Origin: Balanoglossus misakiensis
Lineage: Eukaryota; Hemichordata
Direction: 5' to 3'
Length of the DNA: 64,000 nt
Assembly (NCBI GenBank): GCA_040954595.2
Contig: CM082585.2
Span: 2,046,001 to 2,110,000, forward strand
Below are positions 14,201 through 27,178 of the stretch, in pieces. A program made the translations under genes and the position numbers. Below the pieces are notes generated by a model. It had not been told where the DNA came from and ran no database searches. It worked only from the letters and a program-made list of their open reading frames with translations. Every line of letters begins with the position of its first letter. The stretch's first letter is position 1.

Positions 14201-14600
14201 AAAATTTCCATGGTTGCTTCCAAACAGCCTCGTTTATTTACCGATTTCTGTTGTGAGGCGCAGAACACATGATAGGCCTATGCGCATGAGACATTTTTCC
14301 ACTAGACTCTGTAGATCGACGGATAGTTGTAAAATTTCATGGTTGCTTCCAAATACAGCCTCGTTTATTTACCGATTTCTGTTGTGAGGCGCAGAACACA
14401 TAGATAGGCCTATGTGCATAAGAAAGTTTTCCACTATAGACTCTGTAGATCGAGAGATAGTTCTAAAATGTCCATGGTTGCTTCCAAACACAGCCTCGTT
14501 TGTTTACAAAATTCTGTTGTGATGCGCAGAACACATATATAGGCCTATGCGCATAATAACGTTTTCCACTAGACTCTGTAGATCGACGGATAGTTGTAAA
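9529..14600. repeat. Trimer (396-397 bp) higher-order repeat run
   Basis: The marker GCGCATGAGAC recurs at 9660, 10056, 10453, 11511, 11907, 12304, 13489, 13885 and 14282. The spacings within each set are 396, 397, 396, 397, 396 and 397 bp. Each trimer also has one monomer with AAATTTCATGG (one C missing from TTTCCATGG) and the AAATACA junction. Confidence 0.85.
11249..13099. repeat. 1851 bp tandem higher-order repeat, copy 2
   Basis: Second copy of the unit at 9398-11248. The boundaries are approximate: the first copy changes at about 11248 to GGCCTATGTGCATAAG, where the second continues GGCCTATGCGCATAAGAC, placing the exchange point near CATGATAGGCCTATG. Confidence 0.85.
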
Positions 14601-16959
14601 ATTTCCATGGTTGCTTCCAAACAGCCTCGTTTATTTACCGAATTCTGTTGTGAGGCGCAGAACACATGATAGGCCTATGCGCATAAGACATTTTTCCACT
14701 AGACTCTGTAGATCGACGGATAGTTCTAAAATTTCCATGGTTGCTTCCAAACAGCCTCGTTTATTTACCGAATTCTGTTGTGAGGCGCAGAGCACGTAAT
14801 AGGCCTATGCGCATAAGAAAGTTTTCCACCAGACTCTGTAGATCGACGGATAGTTGTACAATTTCCATGGTTGCTTCCAAACAGCCTCGTTTATTTACCG
14901 ATTTCTGTTGTGATGCGCAGAACACATAGATAGGCATATGTGCATAATAAAGTTTTCCACTAGACTCTGTAGATCGAGAGATAGTTCTAAAATTTCCATG
15001 GTTGCTTCCAAACACAGCCTCGTTTGTTTACAAAATTCTGTTGTGATGCGCATAACACATAGATAGGCCTATGCGCATAAGAACGTTTTCCACTAGACTC
15101 TGTAGATCGACGGATAGTTGTACAATTTCCATGGTTGCTTCCAAACAGCATCGTTTATTTACCGATTTCTGTTGTGAGGCGCAGAACACATAGATAGGCA
15201 TATGTGCATAAGAAAGTTTTCCACTATAGACTCTGTAGATCGAGAGATAGTTCTAAAATGTCCATGGTTGCTTCCAAACACAGCCTCGTTTATTTACCGA
15301 TTTCTGTTGTGATGCGCATAACACATAGATAGGCCTATGCGCATAAGAACGTTTTCCACTAGACTCTGTAGATCGACGGATAGTTGTACAATTTCCATGG
15401 TTGCTTCCAAACAGCATCGTTTATTTACCGAATTCTGTTGTGAGGCGCAGAACACGTAATAGGTCTATGCGCATAAGGAAGTTTTCCACCAGACTCTGTA
15501 GATCGACGGATAGTTGTAAAATTTCATGGTTGCTTCCAAATACAGCCTCGTTTATTTACCGATTTCTGTTGTGATGCGCATAACACATAGATAGGCCTAT
15601 GCGCATAAGAACGTTTTCCACTAGACTATGTAGATCGACGGATAGTTGTACAATTTCCATGGTTGCTTCCAAACAGCCTCGTTTATTTACCGATTTCTGT
15701 TGTGAGGCGCAGAACACATGATAGGCCTATGCGCATAAGACATTTTTCCACTAGACTCTGTAGATCGACGGATAGTTCTAAAATTTCCATGGTTGCTTCC
15801 AAACAGCCTCGTTTATTTACCGAATTCTGTTGTGAGGCGCAGAGCACGCAATAGGCCTATGCGCATAAGAAAGTTTTCCACCAGACTCCGTAGATCGACG
15901 GATAGTTGTAAAAGTTCCATGGTTGTTTCCAAACACAGCCTCGTTCATTTACAAAATTCTGTTGTGATGCGCTGAACACATACATATGCCTATGCGCATA
16001 AGAAAGTTTCCCACTAGACTCTGTAGATCGACGGATAGTTCTAAAATTTCCATGATTTCTTCCAAACACATCCTCGATTGTTTACAAAATTCTGTTGTGA
16101 TGCGCAGAACACATAGATAGGCCTGTGCGCATATGAACGTTTTCCACTATACACTGTAGATCCAGAGATAGTTCTAAAACTTCCATGTTTGCTTCCAAAC
16201 AGCCTCGTTTATTTGCGGAATTCTGTTTTGAGGCGCAGAACACATAGATAGGCATATGTGAATAAGAAAGTTTTCCACTATAGACTCTGTAGATCGAGAG
16301 ATAGTTGTAAAATTTCCATGGTTGCTTCCAAACAGCCTCGTTTATTTACCGATTTCTGTTGTGAGGCGCAGAACACATAGATAGGCCTATGCGCATAAAA
16401 AACTTTTCAACTTTAGATCAACGGATAGTTCAAAAATTTCCATGGTTGTTTCCAAACAGCCTCGTTTATTTACCGAATTCTGTTGTGATGCGTAGAACAC
16501 ATACATATGCCTATGCGCATAAGAAAGTTTTCCACTAGACTCCGTAGATCGACGAATAGTTCTAAAATGTCCATGGTTGCTTCCAAACAGCCTCGTTTAT
16601 TGACGGAATTCTGTTTTGAGGCGCAGAACACATAGATAGGCATATGTGCATAAGAAAGTTTTCCACTATAGACTCTGTACATCGAGAGATAGTTCTAAAA
16701 TTTCCATGGTTGCTTCCAAACACAGCCTCGTTTGTTTACAAAATTCTGTTGTGATGCGCAGAACACATATATAGGCCTATGCGCATAAGAACGTTTTCCA
16801 CTAGACTCTGTAGATCGACGGATAGTTCTAAAATTTCCATGGTTGCTTCCAAACAGCCTCGTTTATTTACCGAATTCTGTTGTGAGGCACAGAACACATT
16901 GATAGGCCTATGTGCATAAGAAAGTTTTCCACTATAGACTCTGTAGATCGAGAGATAGT

Positions 16960-18310
16960 TCTAAAATGTCCATGGTTGCTTCCAAACACAGCCTCGTTTG
17001 TTTACAAAATTCTGTTGTGATGCGCAGAACACATATATAGGCCTATGCGCATAATAACGTTTTCCACTAGACTCTGTAGATCGACGGATAGTTGTAAAAT
17101 TTCCATGGTTGCTTCCAAACAGCCTCGTTTATTTACCGAATTCTGTTGTGAGGCGCAGAACACATAGATAGGCATATGTGCATAAGAAAGTTTTCCACTA
17201 TAGACTCTGTAGATCGAGAGATAGTTCTAAAATGTCCATGGTTGCTACCAAACACAGCCTCGTTTGTTTACAAAATTCTGTTGTGATGCGCAGAACACAT
17301 ATATAGGCCTATGCGCATAAGAACGTTTCCACTAGACTCTGTAGATCGACGGATAGCTGTAAAATTTCCATGGTTGCTTCCAAACAGCCTCGTTTATTTA
17401 CCGATTTCTGTTGTGAGGCGCAGAACACATGATAGGCCTATGCGCATGAGACATTTTTCCACTAGACTCTGTAGATCGACGGATAGCTGTAAAATTTCCA
17501 TGGTTGCTTCCAAACAGCCTCGTTTATTTACCGATTTCTGTTGTGAGGCGCAGAACACATGATAGGCCTATGCGCATGAGACATTTTTCCACTAGACTCT
17601 GTAGATCGACGGATAGTTGTAAAATTTCATGGTTGCTTCCAAATACAGCCTCGTTTATTTACCGATTTCTGTTGTGATGCGCATAACACATTGATAGGCC
17701 TATGCGCATAAGAACGTTTCCACTAGACTTTGTAGATCGACGGATAGTTCTACAATGTCCATGGTTGCTTCCAAACAGCCTCGTTTATTTACCGAATTCT
17801 GTTTAGAGGCGCAGAACACGTAATAGGTCTATGCGCATAAGGAAGTTTTCCACCAGACTCTGTAGATCGACGGATAGTTGTAAAATTTCATGGTTGCTTC
17901 CAAATACAGCCTCGTTTATTTACCGATTTCTGTTGTGATGCGCATAACACATAGATAGGCCTATGCGCATAAGAACGTTTTCCACTAGACTCTTTAGATC
18001 GACGGATAGTTGTACAATTTCCATGGTTGCTTCCAAACAGCCTCGTTTATTTACCGATTTCTGTTGTGAGGCGCAGAACACATGATAGGCCTATGCGCAT
18101 AAGACATTTTTCCACTAGACTCTGTAGATCGACGGATAGTTCTAAAATTTCCATGGTTGCTTCCAAACAGCCTCGTTTATTTACCGAATTCTGTTGTGAG
18201 GCGCAGAGCACGTAATAGGCCTATGCGCATAAGAAAGTTTTCCACCAGACTCTGTAGATCGACGGATAGTTGTAAAATTTCCATGGTTGCTTCCAAACAG
18301 CCTCGTTTAT
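16960..18310. repeat. Segment duplicated at 20908-22258 (offset 3948 bp, 30 monomers)
   Basis: Runs of identical variants, including back-to-back GCGCATGAGAC monomers, CATTGATAGG and ACTCTTTAGATC, occur in the same order at both positions. One private difference is CTGTTTAGAGGC near 17800, where the copy has CTGTTGTGAGGC. Confidence 0.75.
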
Positions 18311-19460
18311 TTACCGATTTCTGTTGTGATGCGCAGAACACATAGATAGGCATATGTGCATAATAAAGTTTTCCACTAGACTCTGTAGATCGAGAGATAG
18401 TTCTAAAATTTCCATGGTTGCTTCCAAACACAGCCTCGTTTGTTTACAAAATTCTGTTGTGATGCGCAGAACACATATATAGGCCTATGCGCATAATAAC
18501 GTTTTCCACTAGACTCTGTAGATCGACGGATAGTTGTAAAATTTCCATGGTTGCTTCCAAACAGCCTCGTTTATTTACCGAATTCTGTTGTGAGGCGCAG
18601 AACACATAGATAGGCATATGTGCATAAGAAAGTTTTCCACTATAGACTCTGTAGATCGAGAGATAGTTCTAAAATGTCCATGGTTGCTTCCAAACACAGC
18701 CTCGTTTGTTTACAAAATTCTGTTGTGATGCGCAGAACACATATATAGGCCTATGCGCATAATAACGTTTTCCACTAGACTCTGTAGATCGACGGATAGC
18801 TGTAAAATTTCCATGGTTGCTTCCAAACAGCCTCGTTTATTTACCGAATTCTGTTGTGAGGCGCAGAACACATAGATAGGCATATGTGCATAAGAAAGTT
18901 TTCCACTACAGACTCTGTAGATCGAGAGATAGTTCTAAAATGTCCATGGTTGCTTCCAAACACAGCCTCGTTTATTTACCGATTTCTGTTGTGATGCGCA
19001 TAACACATAGATAGGCCTATGCGCATAAGAACGTTTTCCACTAGACTCTGTAGATCGACGGATAGCTGTAAAATTTCCATGGTTGCTTCCAAACAGCCTC
19101 GTTTATTTACCGATTTCTGTTGTGAGGCGCAGAACACATGATAGGCCTATGCGCATGAGACATTTTTCCACTAGACTCTGTAGATCGACGGATAGTTGTA
19201 AAATTTCATGGTTGCTTCCAAATACAGCCTCGTTTATTTACCGATTTCTGTTGTGATGCGCATAACACATTGATAGGCCTATGCGCATAAGAACGTTTCC
19301 ACTAGACTTTGTAGATCGACGGATAGTTGTACAATGTCCATGGTTGCTTCCAAACAGCCTCGTTTATTTACCGAATTCTGTTGTGAGGCGCAGAGCACGT
19401 AATAGGCCTATGCGCATAAGAAAGTTTTCCACCAGACTCTGTAGATCGACGGATAGTTGT
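18030..19460. repeat. Segment shared with 19900-20800 (offset 1319) and 22890-24320 (offset 4861)
   Basis: The ordered variants GCAGAGCACGTAATAGG, CATAATAAAGTTTTCC, CACTACAGACTC and TTTGTAGATC are repeated at offsets of 1319 bp (10 monomers) and 4861 bp (37 monomers). This gives three related blocks across 18-24.5 kb. Confidence 0.7.
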
Positions 19461-21319
19461 AAAATTTCCATGGTTGCTTCCAAACAGCCTCGTTTATTTA
19501 CCGATTTCTGTTGTGAGGCGCAGAGCACGCAATAGGCCTATGCGCATAAGAAAGTTTTCCACCAGACTCCGTAGATCGACGGATAGTTGTAAAAGTTCCA
19601 TGGTTGTTTCCAAACACAGCCTCGTTCATTTACAAAATTCTGTTGTGATGCGCTGAACACATACATATGCCTATGCGCATAAGAAAGTTTCCCACTAGAC
19701 TCTGTAGATCGACGGATAGTTCTAAAATTTCCATGATTTCTTCCAAACACATCCTCGATTGTTTACAAAATTCTGTTGTGATGCGCAGAACACATATATA
19801 GGCCTATGCGCATAATAACGTTTTCCACTAGACTCTGTAGATCGACGGATAGTTGTAAAATTTCCATGGTTGCTTCCAAACAGCCTCGTTTATTTACCGA
19901 ATTCTGTTGTGATGCGCAGAACACATAGATAGGCATATGTGCATAAGAAAGTTTTCCACTATAGACTCTGTAGATCGAGAGATAGTTCTAAAATGTCCAT
20001 GGTTGCTTCCAAACACAGCCTCGTTTGTTTACAAAATTCTGTTGTGATGCGCAGAACACATATATAGGCCTATGCGCATAATAACGTTTTCCACTAGACT
20101 CTGTAGATCGACGGATAGCTGTAAAATTTCCATGGTTGCTTCCAAACAGCCTCGTTTATTTACCGAATTCTGTTGTGAGGCGCAGAACACATAGATAGGC
20201 ATATGTGCATAAGAAAGTTTTCCACTACAGACTCTGTAGATCGAGAGATAGTTCTAAAATGTCCATGGTTGCTTCCAAACACAGCCTCGTTTATTTACCG
20301 ATTTCTGTTGTGATGCGCATAACACATAGATAGGCCTATGCGCATAAGAACGTTTTCCACTAGACTCTGTAGATCGACGGATAGCTGTAAAATTTCCATG
20401 GTTGCTTCCAAACAGCCTCGTTTATTTACCGATTTCTGTTGTGAGGCGCAGAACACATGATAGGCCTATGCGCATGAGACATTTTTCCACTAGACTCTGT
20501 AGATCGACGGATAGTTGTAAAATTTCATGGTTGCTTCCAAATACAGCCTCGTTTATTTACCGATTTCTGTTGTGATGCGCATAACACATTGATAGGCCTA
20601 TGCGCATAAGAACGTTTCCACTAGACTTTGTAGATCGACGGATAGTTGTACAATGTCCATGGTTGCTTCCAAACAGCCTCGTTTATTTACCGAATTCTGT
20701 TGTGAGGCGCAGAGCACGTAATAGGCCTATGCGCATAAGAAAGTTTTCCACCAGACTCTGTAGATCGACGGATAGTTGTAAAATTTCCATGGTTGCTTCC
20801 AAACAGCCTCGTTTATTTACCGATTTCTGTTGTGATGCGCAGAACACATAGATAGGCATATGTGCATAATAAAGTTTTCCACTAGACTCTGTAGATCGAG
20901 AGATAGTTCTAAAATTTCCATGGTTGCTTCCAAACACAGCCTCGTTTGTTTACAAAATTCTGTTGTGATGCGCAGAACACATATATAGGCCTATGCGCAT
21001 AATAACGTTTTCCACTAGACTCTGTAGATCGACGGATAGTTGTAAAATTTCCATGGTTGCTTCCAAACAGCCTCGTTTATTTACCGAATTCTGTTGTGAG
21101 GCGCAGAACACATAGATAGGCATATGTGCATAAGAAAGTTTTCCACTATAGACTCTGTAGATCGAGAGATAGTTCTAAAATGTCCATGGTTGCTACCAAA
21201 CACAGCCTCGTTTGTTTACAAAATTCTGTTGTGATGCGCAGAACACATATATAGGCCTATGCGCATAAGAACGTTTCCACTAGACTCTGTAGATCGACGG
21301 ATAGCTGTAAAATTTCCAT

Positions 21320-23145
21320 GGTTGCTTCCAAACAGCCTCGTTTATTTACCGATTTCTGTTGTGAGGCGCAGAACACATGATAGGCCTATGCGCATGAGAC
21401 ATTTTTCCACTAGACTCTGTAGATCGACGGATAGCTGTAAAATTTCCATGGTTGCTTCCAAACAGCCTCGTTTATTTACCGATTTCTGTTGTGAGGCGCA
21501 GAACACATGATAGGCCTATGCGCATGAGACATTTTTCCACTAGACTCTGTAGATCGACGGATAGTTGTAAAATTTCATGGTTGCTTCCAAATACAGCCTC
21601 GTTTATTTACCGATTTCTGTTGTGATGCGCATAACACATTGATAGGCCTATGCGCATAAGAACGTTTCCACTAGACTTTGTAGATCGACGGATAGTTCTA
21701 CAATGTCCATGGTTGCTTCCAAACAGCCTCGTTTATTTACCGAATTCTGTTGTGAGGCGCAGAACACGTAATAGGTCTATGCGCATAAGGAAGTTTTCCA
21801 CCAGACTCTGTAGATCGACGGATAGTTGTAAAATTTCATGGTTGCTTCCAAATACAGCCTCGTTTATTTACCGATTTCTGTTGTGATGCGCATAACACAT
21901 AGATAGGCCTATGCGCATAAGAACGTTTTCCACTAGACTCTTTAGATCGACGGATAGTTGTACAATTTCCATGGTTGCTTCCAAACAGCCTCGTTTATTT
22001 ACCGATTTCTGTTGTGAGGCGCAGAACACATGATAGGCCTATGCGCATAAGACATTTTTCCACTAGACTCTGTAGATCGACGGATAGTTCTAAAATTTCC
22101 ATGGTTGCTTCCAAACAGCCTCGTTTATTTACCGAATTCTGTTGTGAGGCGCAGAGCACGTAATAGGCCTATGCGCATAAGAAAGTTTTCCACCAGACTC
22201 TGTAGATCGACGGATAGTTGTAAAATTTCCATGGTTGCTTCCAAACAGCCTCGTTTATTTACCGATTTCTGTTGTGAGGCGCAGAACACATGATAGGCCT
22301 ATGCGCATGAGACATTTTTCCACTAGACTCTGTAGATCGACGGATAGCTGTAAAATTTCCATGGTTGCTTCCAAACAGCCTCGTTTATTTACCGATTTCT
22401 GTTGTGAGGCGCAGAACACATGATAGGCCTATGCGCATGAGACATTTTTCCACTAGACTCTGTAGATCGACGGATAGTTGTAAAATTTCATGGTTGCTTC
22501 CAAATACAGCCTCGTTTATTTACCGATTTCTGTTGTGATGCGCATAACACATTGATAGGCCTATGCGCATAAGAACGTTTCCACTAGACTTTGTAGATCG
22601 ACGGATAGTTCTACAATGTCCATGGTTGCTTCCAAACAGCCTCGTTTATTTACCGAATTCTGTTGTGAGGCGCAGAACACGTAATAGGTCTATGCGCATA
22701 AAGAAGTTTTCCACCAGACTCTGTAGATCGACGGATAGTTGTAAAATTTCATGGTTGCTTCCAAATACAGCCTCGTTTATTTACCGATTTCTGTTGTGAT
22801 GCGCATAACACATAGATAGGCCTATGCGCATAAGAACGTTTTCCACTAGACTCTTTAGATCGACGGATAGTTGTACAATTTCCATGGTTGCTTCCAAACA
22901 GCCTCGTTTATTTACCGATTTCTGTTGTGAGGCGCAGAACACATGATAGGCCTATGCGCATAAGACATTTTTCCACTAGACTCTGTAGATCGACGGATAG
23001 TTCTAAAATTTCCATGGTTGCTTCCAAACAGCCTCGTTTATTTACCGAATTCTGTTGTGAGGCGCAGAGCACGTAATAGGCCTATGCGCATAAGAAAGTT
23101 TTCCACCAGACTCTGTAGATCGACGGATAGTTGTAAAATTTCCAT
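21320..23145. repeat. 913 bp tandem duplication (7 monomers), two copies
   Basis: GCGCATGAGAC at 21390 and 21520 is mirrored at 22303 and 22433 (offset 913), followed by the same series of variants. One difference is CATAAGGAAG at about 21785 against CATAAAGAAG at about 22698. Copies are about 21320-22232 and 22233-23145. It is nested inside the 3948 bp duplication. Confidence 0.8.
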
Positions 23146-25976
23146 GGTTGCTTCCAAACAGCCTCGTTTATTTACCGATTTCTGTTGTGATGCGCAGAAC
23201 ACATGGATAGGCATATGTGCATAATAAAGTTTTCCACTAGACTCTGTAGATCGAGAGATAGTTCTAAAATTTCCATGGTTGCTTCCAAACACAGCCTCGT
23301 TTGTTTACAAAATTCTGTTGTGATGCGCAGAACACATATATAGGCCTATGCGCATAATAACGTTTTCCACTAGACTCTGTAGATCGACGGATAGTTGTAA
23401 AATTTCCATGGTTGCTTCCAAACAGCCTCGTTTATTTACCGAATTCTGTTGTGAGGCGCAGAACACATAGATAGGCATATGTGCATAAGAAAGTTTTCCA
23501 CTATAGACTCTGTAGATCGAGAGATAGTTCTAAAATGTCCATGGTTGCTTCCAAACACAGCCTCGTTTGTTTACAAAATTCTGTTGTGATGCGCAGAACA
23601 CATATATAGGCCTATGCGCATAATAACGTTTTCCACTAGACTCTGTAGATCGACGGATAGCTGTAAAATTTCCATGGTTGCTTCCAAACAGCCTCGTTTA
23701 TTTACCGAATTCTGTTGTGAGGCGCAGAACACATAGATAGGCATATGTGCATAAGAAAGTTTTCCACTACAGACTCTGTAGATCGAGAGATAGTTCTAAA
23801 ATGTCCATGGTTGCTTCCAAACACAGCCTCGTTTATTTACCGATTTCTGTTGTGATGCGCATAACACATAGATAGGCCTATGCGCATAAGAACGTTTTCC
23901 ACTAGACTCTGTAGATCGACGGATAGCTGTAAAATTTCCATGGTTGCTTCCAAACAGCCTCGTTTATTTACCGATTTCTGTTGTGAGGCGCAGAACACAT
24001 GATAGGCCTATGCGCATGAGACATTTTTCCACTAGACTCTGTAGATCGACGGATAGTTGTAAAATTTCATGGTTGCTTCCAAATACAGCCTCGTTTATTT
24101 ACCGATTTCTGTTGTGATGCGCATAACACATTGATAGGCCTATGCGCATAAGAACGTTTCCACTAGACTTTGTAGATCGACGGATAGTTGTACAATGTCC
24201 ATGGTTGCTTCCAAACAGCCTCGTTTATTTACCGAATTCTGTTGTGAGGCGCAGAGCACGTAATAGGCCTATGCGCATAAGAAAGTTTTCCACCAGACTC
24301 TGTAGATCGACGGATAGTTGTAAAATTTCCATGGTTGCTTCCAAACAGCCTCGTTTATTTACCGATTTCTGTTGTGATGCGCAGAACACATAGATAGGCA
24401 TATGTGCATAATAAAGTTTTCCACTAGACTCTGTAGATCGAGAGATAGTTCTAAAATTTCCATGGTTGCTTCCAAACACAGCCTCGTTTGTTTACAAAAT
24501 TCTGTTGTGATGCGCAGAACACATATATAGGCCTATGCGCATAATAACGTTTTCCACTAGACTCTGTAGATCGACGGATAGTTGTAAAATTTCCATGGTT
24601 GCTTCCAAACAGCCTCGTTTATTTACCGAATTCTGTTGTGAGGCGCAGAACACATAGATAGGCATATGTGCATAATAAAGTTTTCCACTATAGACTCTGT
24701 AGATCGAGAGATAGTTCTAAAATGTCCATGGTTGCTTCCAAACACAGCCTCGTTTGTTTACAAAATTCTGTTGTGATGCGCAGAACACATATATAGGCCT
24801 ATGCGCATAAGAACGTTTCCACTAGACTCTGTAGATCGACGGATAGCTGTAAAATTTCCATGGTTGCTTCCAAACAGCCTCGTTTATTTACCGAATTCTG
24901 TTGTGAGGCGCAGAACACATAGATAGGCATATGTGCATAAGAAAGTTTTCCACTACAGACTCTGTAGATCGAGAGATAGTTCTAAAATGTCCATGGTTGC
25001 TTCCAAACACAGCCTCGTTTATTTACCGATTTCTGTTGTGATGCGCATAACACATAGATAGGCCTATGCGCATAAGAACGTTTTCCACTAGACTCTGTAG
25101 ATCGACGGATAGTTGTACAATTTCCATGGTTGCTTCCAAACAGCATCGTTTATTTACCGAATTCTGTTGTGAGGCGCAGAACACGTAATAGGTCTATGCG
25201 CATAAGGAAGTTTTCCACCAGACTCTGTAGATCGACGGATAGTTGTAAAATTTCATGGTTGCTTCCAAATACAGCCTCGTTTATTTACCGATTTCTGTTG
25301 TGATGCGCATAACACATAGATAGGCCTATGCGCATAAGAACGTTTTCCACTAGACTCTGTAGATCGACGGATAGTTGTACAATTTCCATGGTTGCTTCCA
25401 AACAGCCTCGTTTATTTACCGATTTCTGTTGTGAGGCGCAGAACACATGATAGGCCTATGCGCATAAGACATTTTTCCACTAGACTCTGTAGATCGACGG
25501 ATAGTTCTAAAATTTCCATGGTTGCTTCCAAACAGCCTCGTTTATTTACCGAATTCTGTTGTGAGGCGCAGAGCACGTAATAGGCCTATGCGCATAAGAA
25601 AGTTTTCCACCAGACTCCGTAGATCGACGGATAGTTGTAAAATTTCCATGGTTGTTTCCAAACACAGCCTCGTTCATTTACAAAATTCTGTTGTGATGCG
25701 CTGAACACATACATATGCCTATGCGCATAAGAAAGTTTCCACTAGACTCTGTAGATCGACGGATAGTTCTAAAATTTCCATGATTGCTTCCAAACACATC
25801 CTCGATTGTTTACAAAATTCTGTTGTGATGCGCAGAACACATAGATAGGCCTATGCGCATATGAACGTTTTCCACTATACACTGTAGATCGAGAGATAGT
25901 TCTAAAACTTCCATGTTTGCTTCCAAACAGCCTCGTTTATTTGCGGAATTCTGTTTTGAGGCGCAGAACACATAGA

Positions 25977-25978
25977 TA
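25977..25978. other. Left target-site duplication (TA)
   Basis: The satellite reads CACATAGATA up to the element; the right flank starts TAGGCATATG. The uninterrupted monomer elsewhere reads CATAGATAGGCATATG, so exactly one TA has been duplicated. Confidence 0.85.
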
Positions 25979-25991
25979 CACTGCAAATTCT
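25979..25991 (+). repeat. Left terminal inverted repeat
   Basis: CACTGCAAATTCT, perfectly inverted at 30659-30671. The next base differs (T on the left, G on the right-end complement), so the perfect repeat is 13 bp. Confidence 0.9.
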
Positions 25992-26003
25992 TCTGGCTTT
26001 CCT

Positions 26004-26104
26004 GCAAGCTAAATTCAAGCCAAATTCAAACCGGCTTGTTTGTCGCAAATCGGCTTCTTTCGTTTCTTCAAATCTGGCTTGATTTTGGCTTGAATTTAGC
26101 TTGC
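26004..26104. repeat. Left subterminal stem-loop (about 29 bp arms)
   Basis: GCAAGCTAAATTCAAGCCAAA at 26004-26024 is the exact reverse complement of 26084-26104. Extending inward with two mismatches gives arms 26004-26032 and 26076-26104 around a 43-base loop. The loop contains a smaller TTTG-TCG-CAAA dyad. It lies just inside the left terminal repeat and overlaps the first unit of the palindrome array. Confidence 0.8.
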
Positions 26105-26629
26105 TGAGTTGCCGTTTTATATAACTTACCGGCTTGCTGATAGACCACAGCAAGTTTAATGAATGGTGTGTTGGCCAACCATAGTACCGAAATATGGTTT
26201 GCTGGCATGCCATTCTATTCAGCAAATGAGCTTGAAGACACACCGATTCATTATCCAGTGGTTTGTCAACAAACCATCACAAATCTAAGGGGTTTGTATA
26301 TAAACCAATGAATATATTATGATGGCTTGCATGTAAGCCACTTTCTAAAACAATGGCTTGCCAACAAACCGTCGAATAATACAAGGGGGTTGTACGTAAA
26401 CCCTTAAAATTTACATTGGCTTGTCTGAAAGCCAACTTCTACTTAAAACTGGTGTGCTAGCAAACCAAACATGAATCACTTCAGTTTGCCAGCAAACCAA
26501 AAATTAGCATTTCCTGGTTTGCTGACAAACTGAGAATGCTTGAGCAGTGGTTTAAAAATCAGCCACTCTGCTTGGGCTTTGGCATGTATACAAACCATTC
26601 TTACACAGAATGCAGTTTGTAAGCAAGCC
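26098..26629. repeat. Left subterminal array of 16 bp palindromes at about 32 bp spacing
   Basis: Seventeen 16 bp units of form RGYKTG-N4-YAARCC start at 26098, 26131, 26165, 26196, 26229, 26260, 26291, 26324, 26355, 26387, 26418, 26451, 26483, 26516, 26549, 26581 and 26614. Spacing is 31-34 bp throughout, close to three helical turns. The best unit is GGTTTGTCAACAAACC (26260). Individual units vary (GGCTTGCATGTAAGCC, GGTGTGCTAGCAAACC), yet the dyad is largely kept, while the spacers between units are not alike. This fits binding sites for a dimeric protein, presumably the transposase, arrayed on one face of the helix; the function is inferred. Confidence 0.85.
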
Positions 26630-27178
26630 AAAAATTTGAATTGCATGTTTGGCTTCTGTTTACCTAAAAGCTATAGTTATAAATTTGGGCCATTTTTAGC
26701 ATTTTTGCTCTTTCAAGTGACTGCAGTTTCTTGTTCAACTCACCAAAGCATGATGCAATGCCATTTACTAGATTCTATACACTGCCATAATTGTACAATC
26801 AGCAATTGTCAAAAAACATAATTTTAGTCCAGACCTGAACTCATTTGCAAAGGCCAAAGTTGAGATCCTGAACCTGGGCAGTTAATCATGCTTTAAGGAG
26901 TACAACAGAAATAAGGAGTCGATACACTGAACAAAAATACATAAAAAATAGCCCAAAGTTAGTTACTATGCCCTTAAATAACTTGGTCTTGAAGCATAAC
27001 ATGTGTCATAATGTGCAGCATCTTAGTACTCCACAGTCAATGGTATGTTAACCTGTCAAAAAAGCACACCGAGAAAGATCTTTTTTGGTCAATCATTATT
27101 ATTGTAATGACAATGTAAGAAAAAAGGAACAACGGTAAATACATGGTATTATGTAAATCAAATGAATTAACCCCATAA
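26630..27178. other. Transposon interior, AT-rich, no gene recognised
   Basis: Low-GC, few CpG, no repeat shared with the satellite. The only local structure noted is a small inverted repeat, CAAAAAAG at 27057 with CTTTTTTG at 27080, separated by 15 bases. An open frame covering part of it needs a non-ATG start and was rejected. Confidence 0.6.

Larger units (their letters stand above)
1..25978. repeat. Satellite array, left block (about 131-132 bp monomers)
   Basis: Head-to-tail monomers fill this whole stretch with no other sequence. Taking GCCTSG as the phase point, the first units begin at 1, 132, 267 and 398, giving lengths of 131, 135 and 131 bp. Differences come mainly from the junction before GCCT (AAACA, AAACACA, AAACAAA or AAATACA). 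Two broad monomer classes recur: one with GTTTATTTACCGAATTC and GAGGCGCAGAACAC, the other with GTTTGTTTACAAAATTC and GATGCGCAGAACAC. Most units contain NcoI (CCATGG), many contain StuI (AGGCCT) and EcoRI (GAATTC). There is no ORF conservation beyond the repeat itself. Role is unknown; long homogeneous satellite of this kind is typical of centromeric, pericentromeric or subtelomeric heterochromatin, but nothing here shows which. Confidence 0.97.

Noticed and set aside
1-25978. CRISPR array
   Set aside because: Units are adjacent 131-132 bp monomers with no unique spacers; this is satellite DNA.
25902-26243. 113-codon minus-strand frame crossing the transposon boundary
   Set aside because: It fuses satellite and transposon end sequence across the insertion junction, so it cannot be an ancestral gene.
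26540-26821. 93-codon plus-strand frame in the transposon
   Set aside because: It starts at TTG, overlaps the palindrome array, and has no recognisable domain; AT-rich chance frame.
27057-27087. Terminator-like inverted repeat with T-run (CAAAAAAG / CTTTTTTG)
   Set aside because: Stem is only A-T rich with no GC core, and the context is eukaryotic; a rho-independent terminator would be meaningless here.
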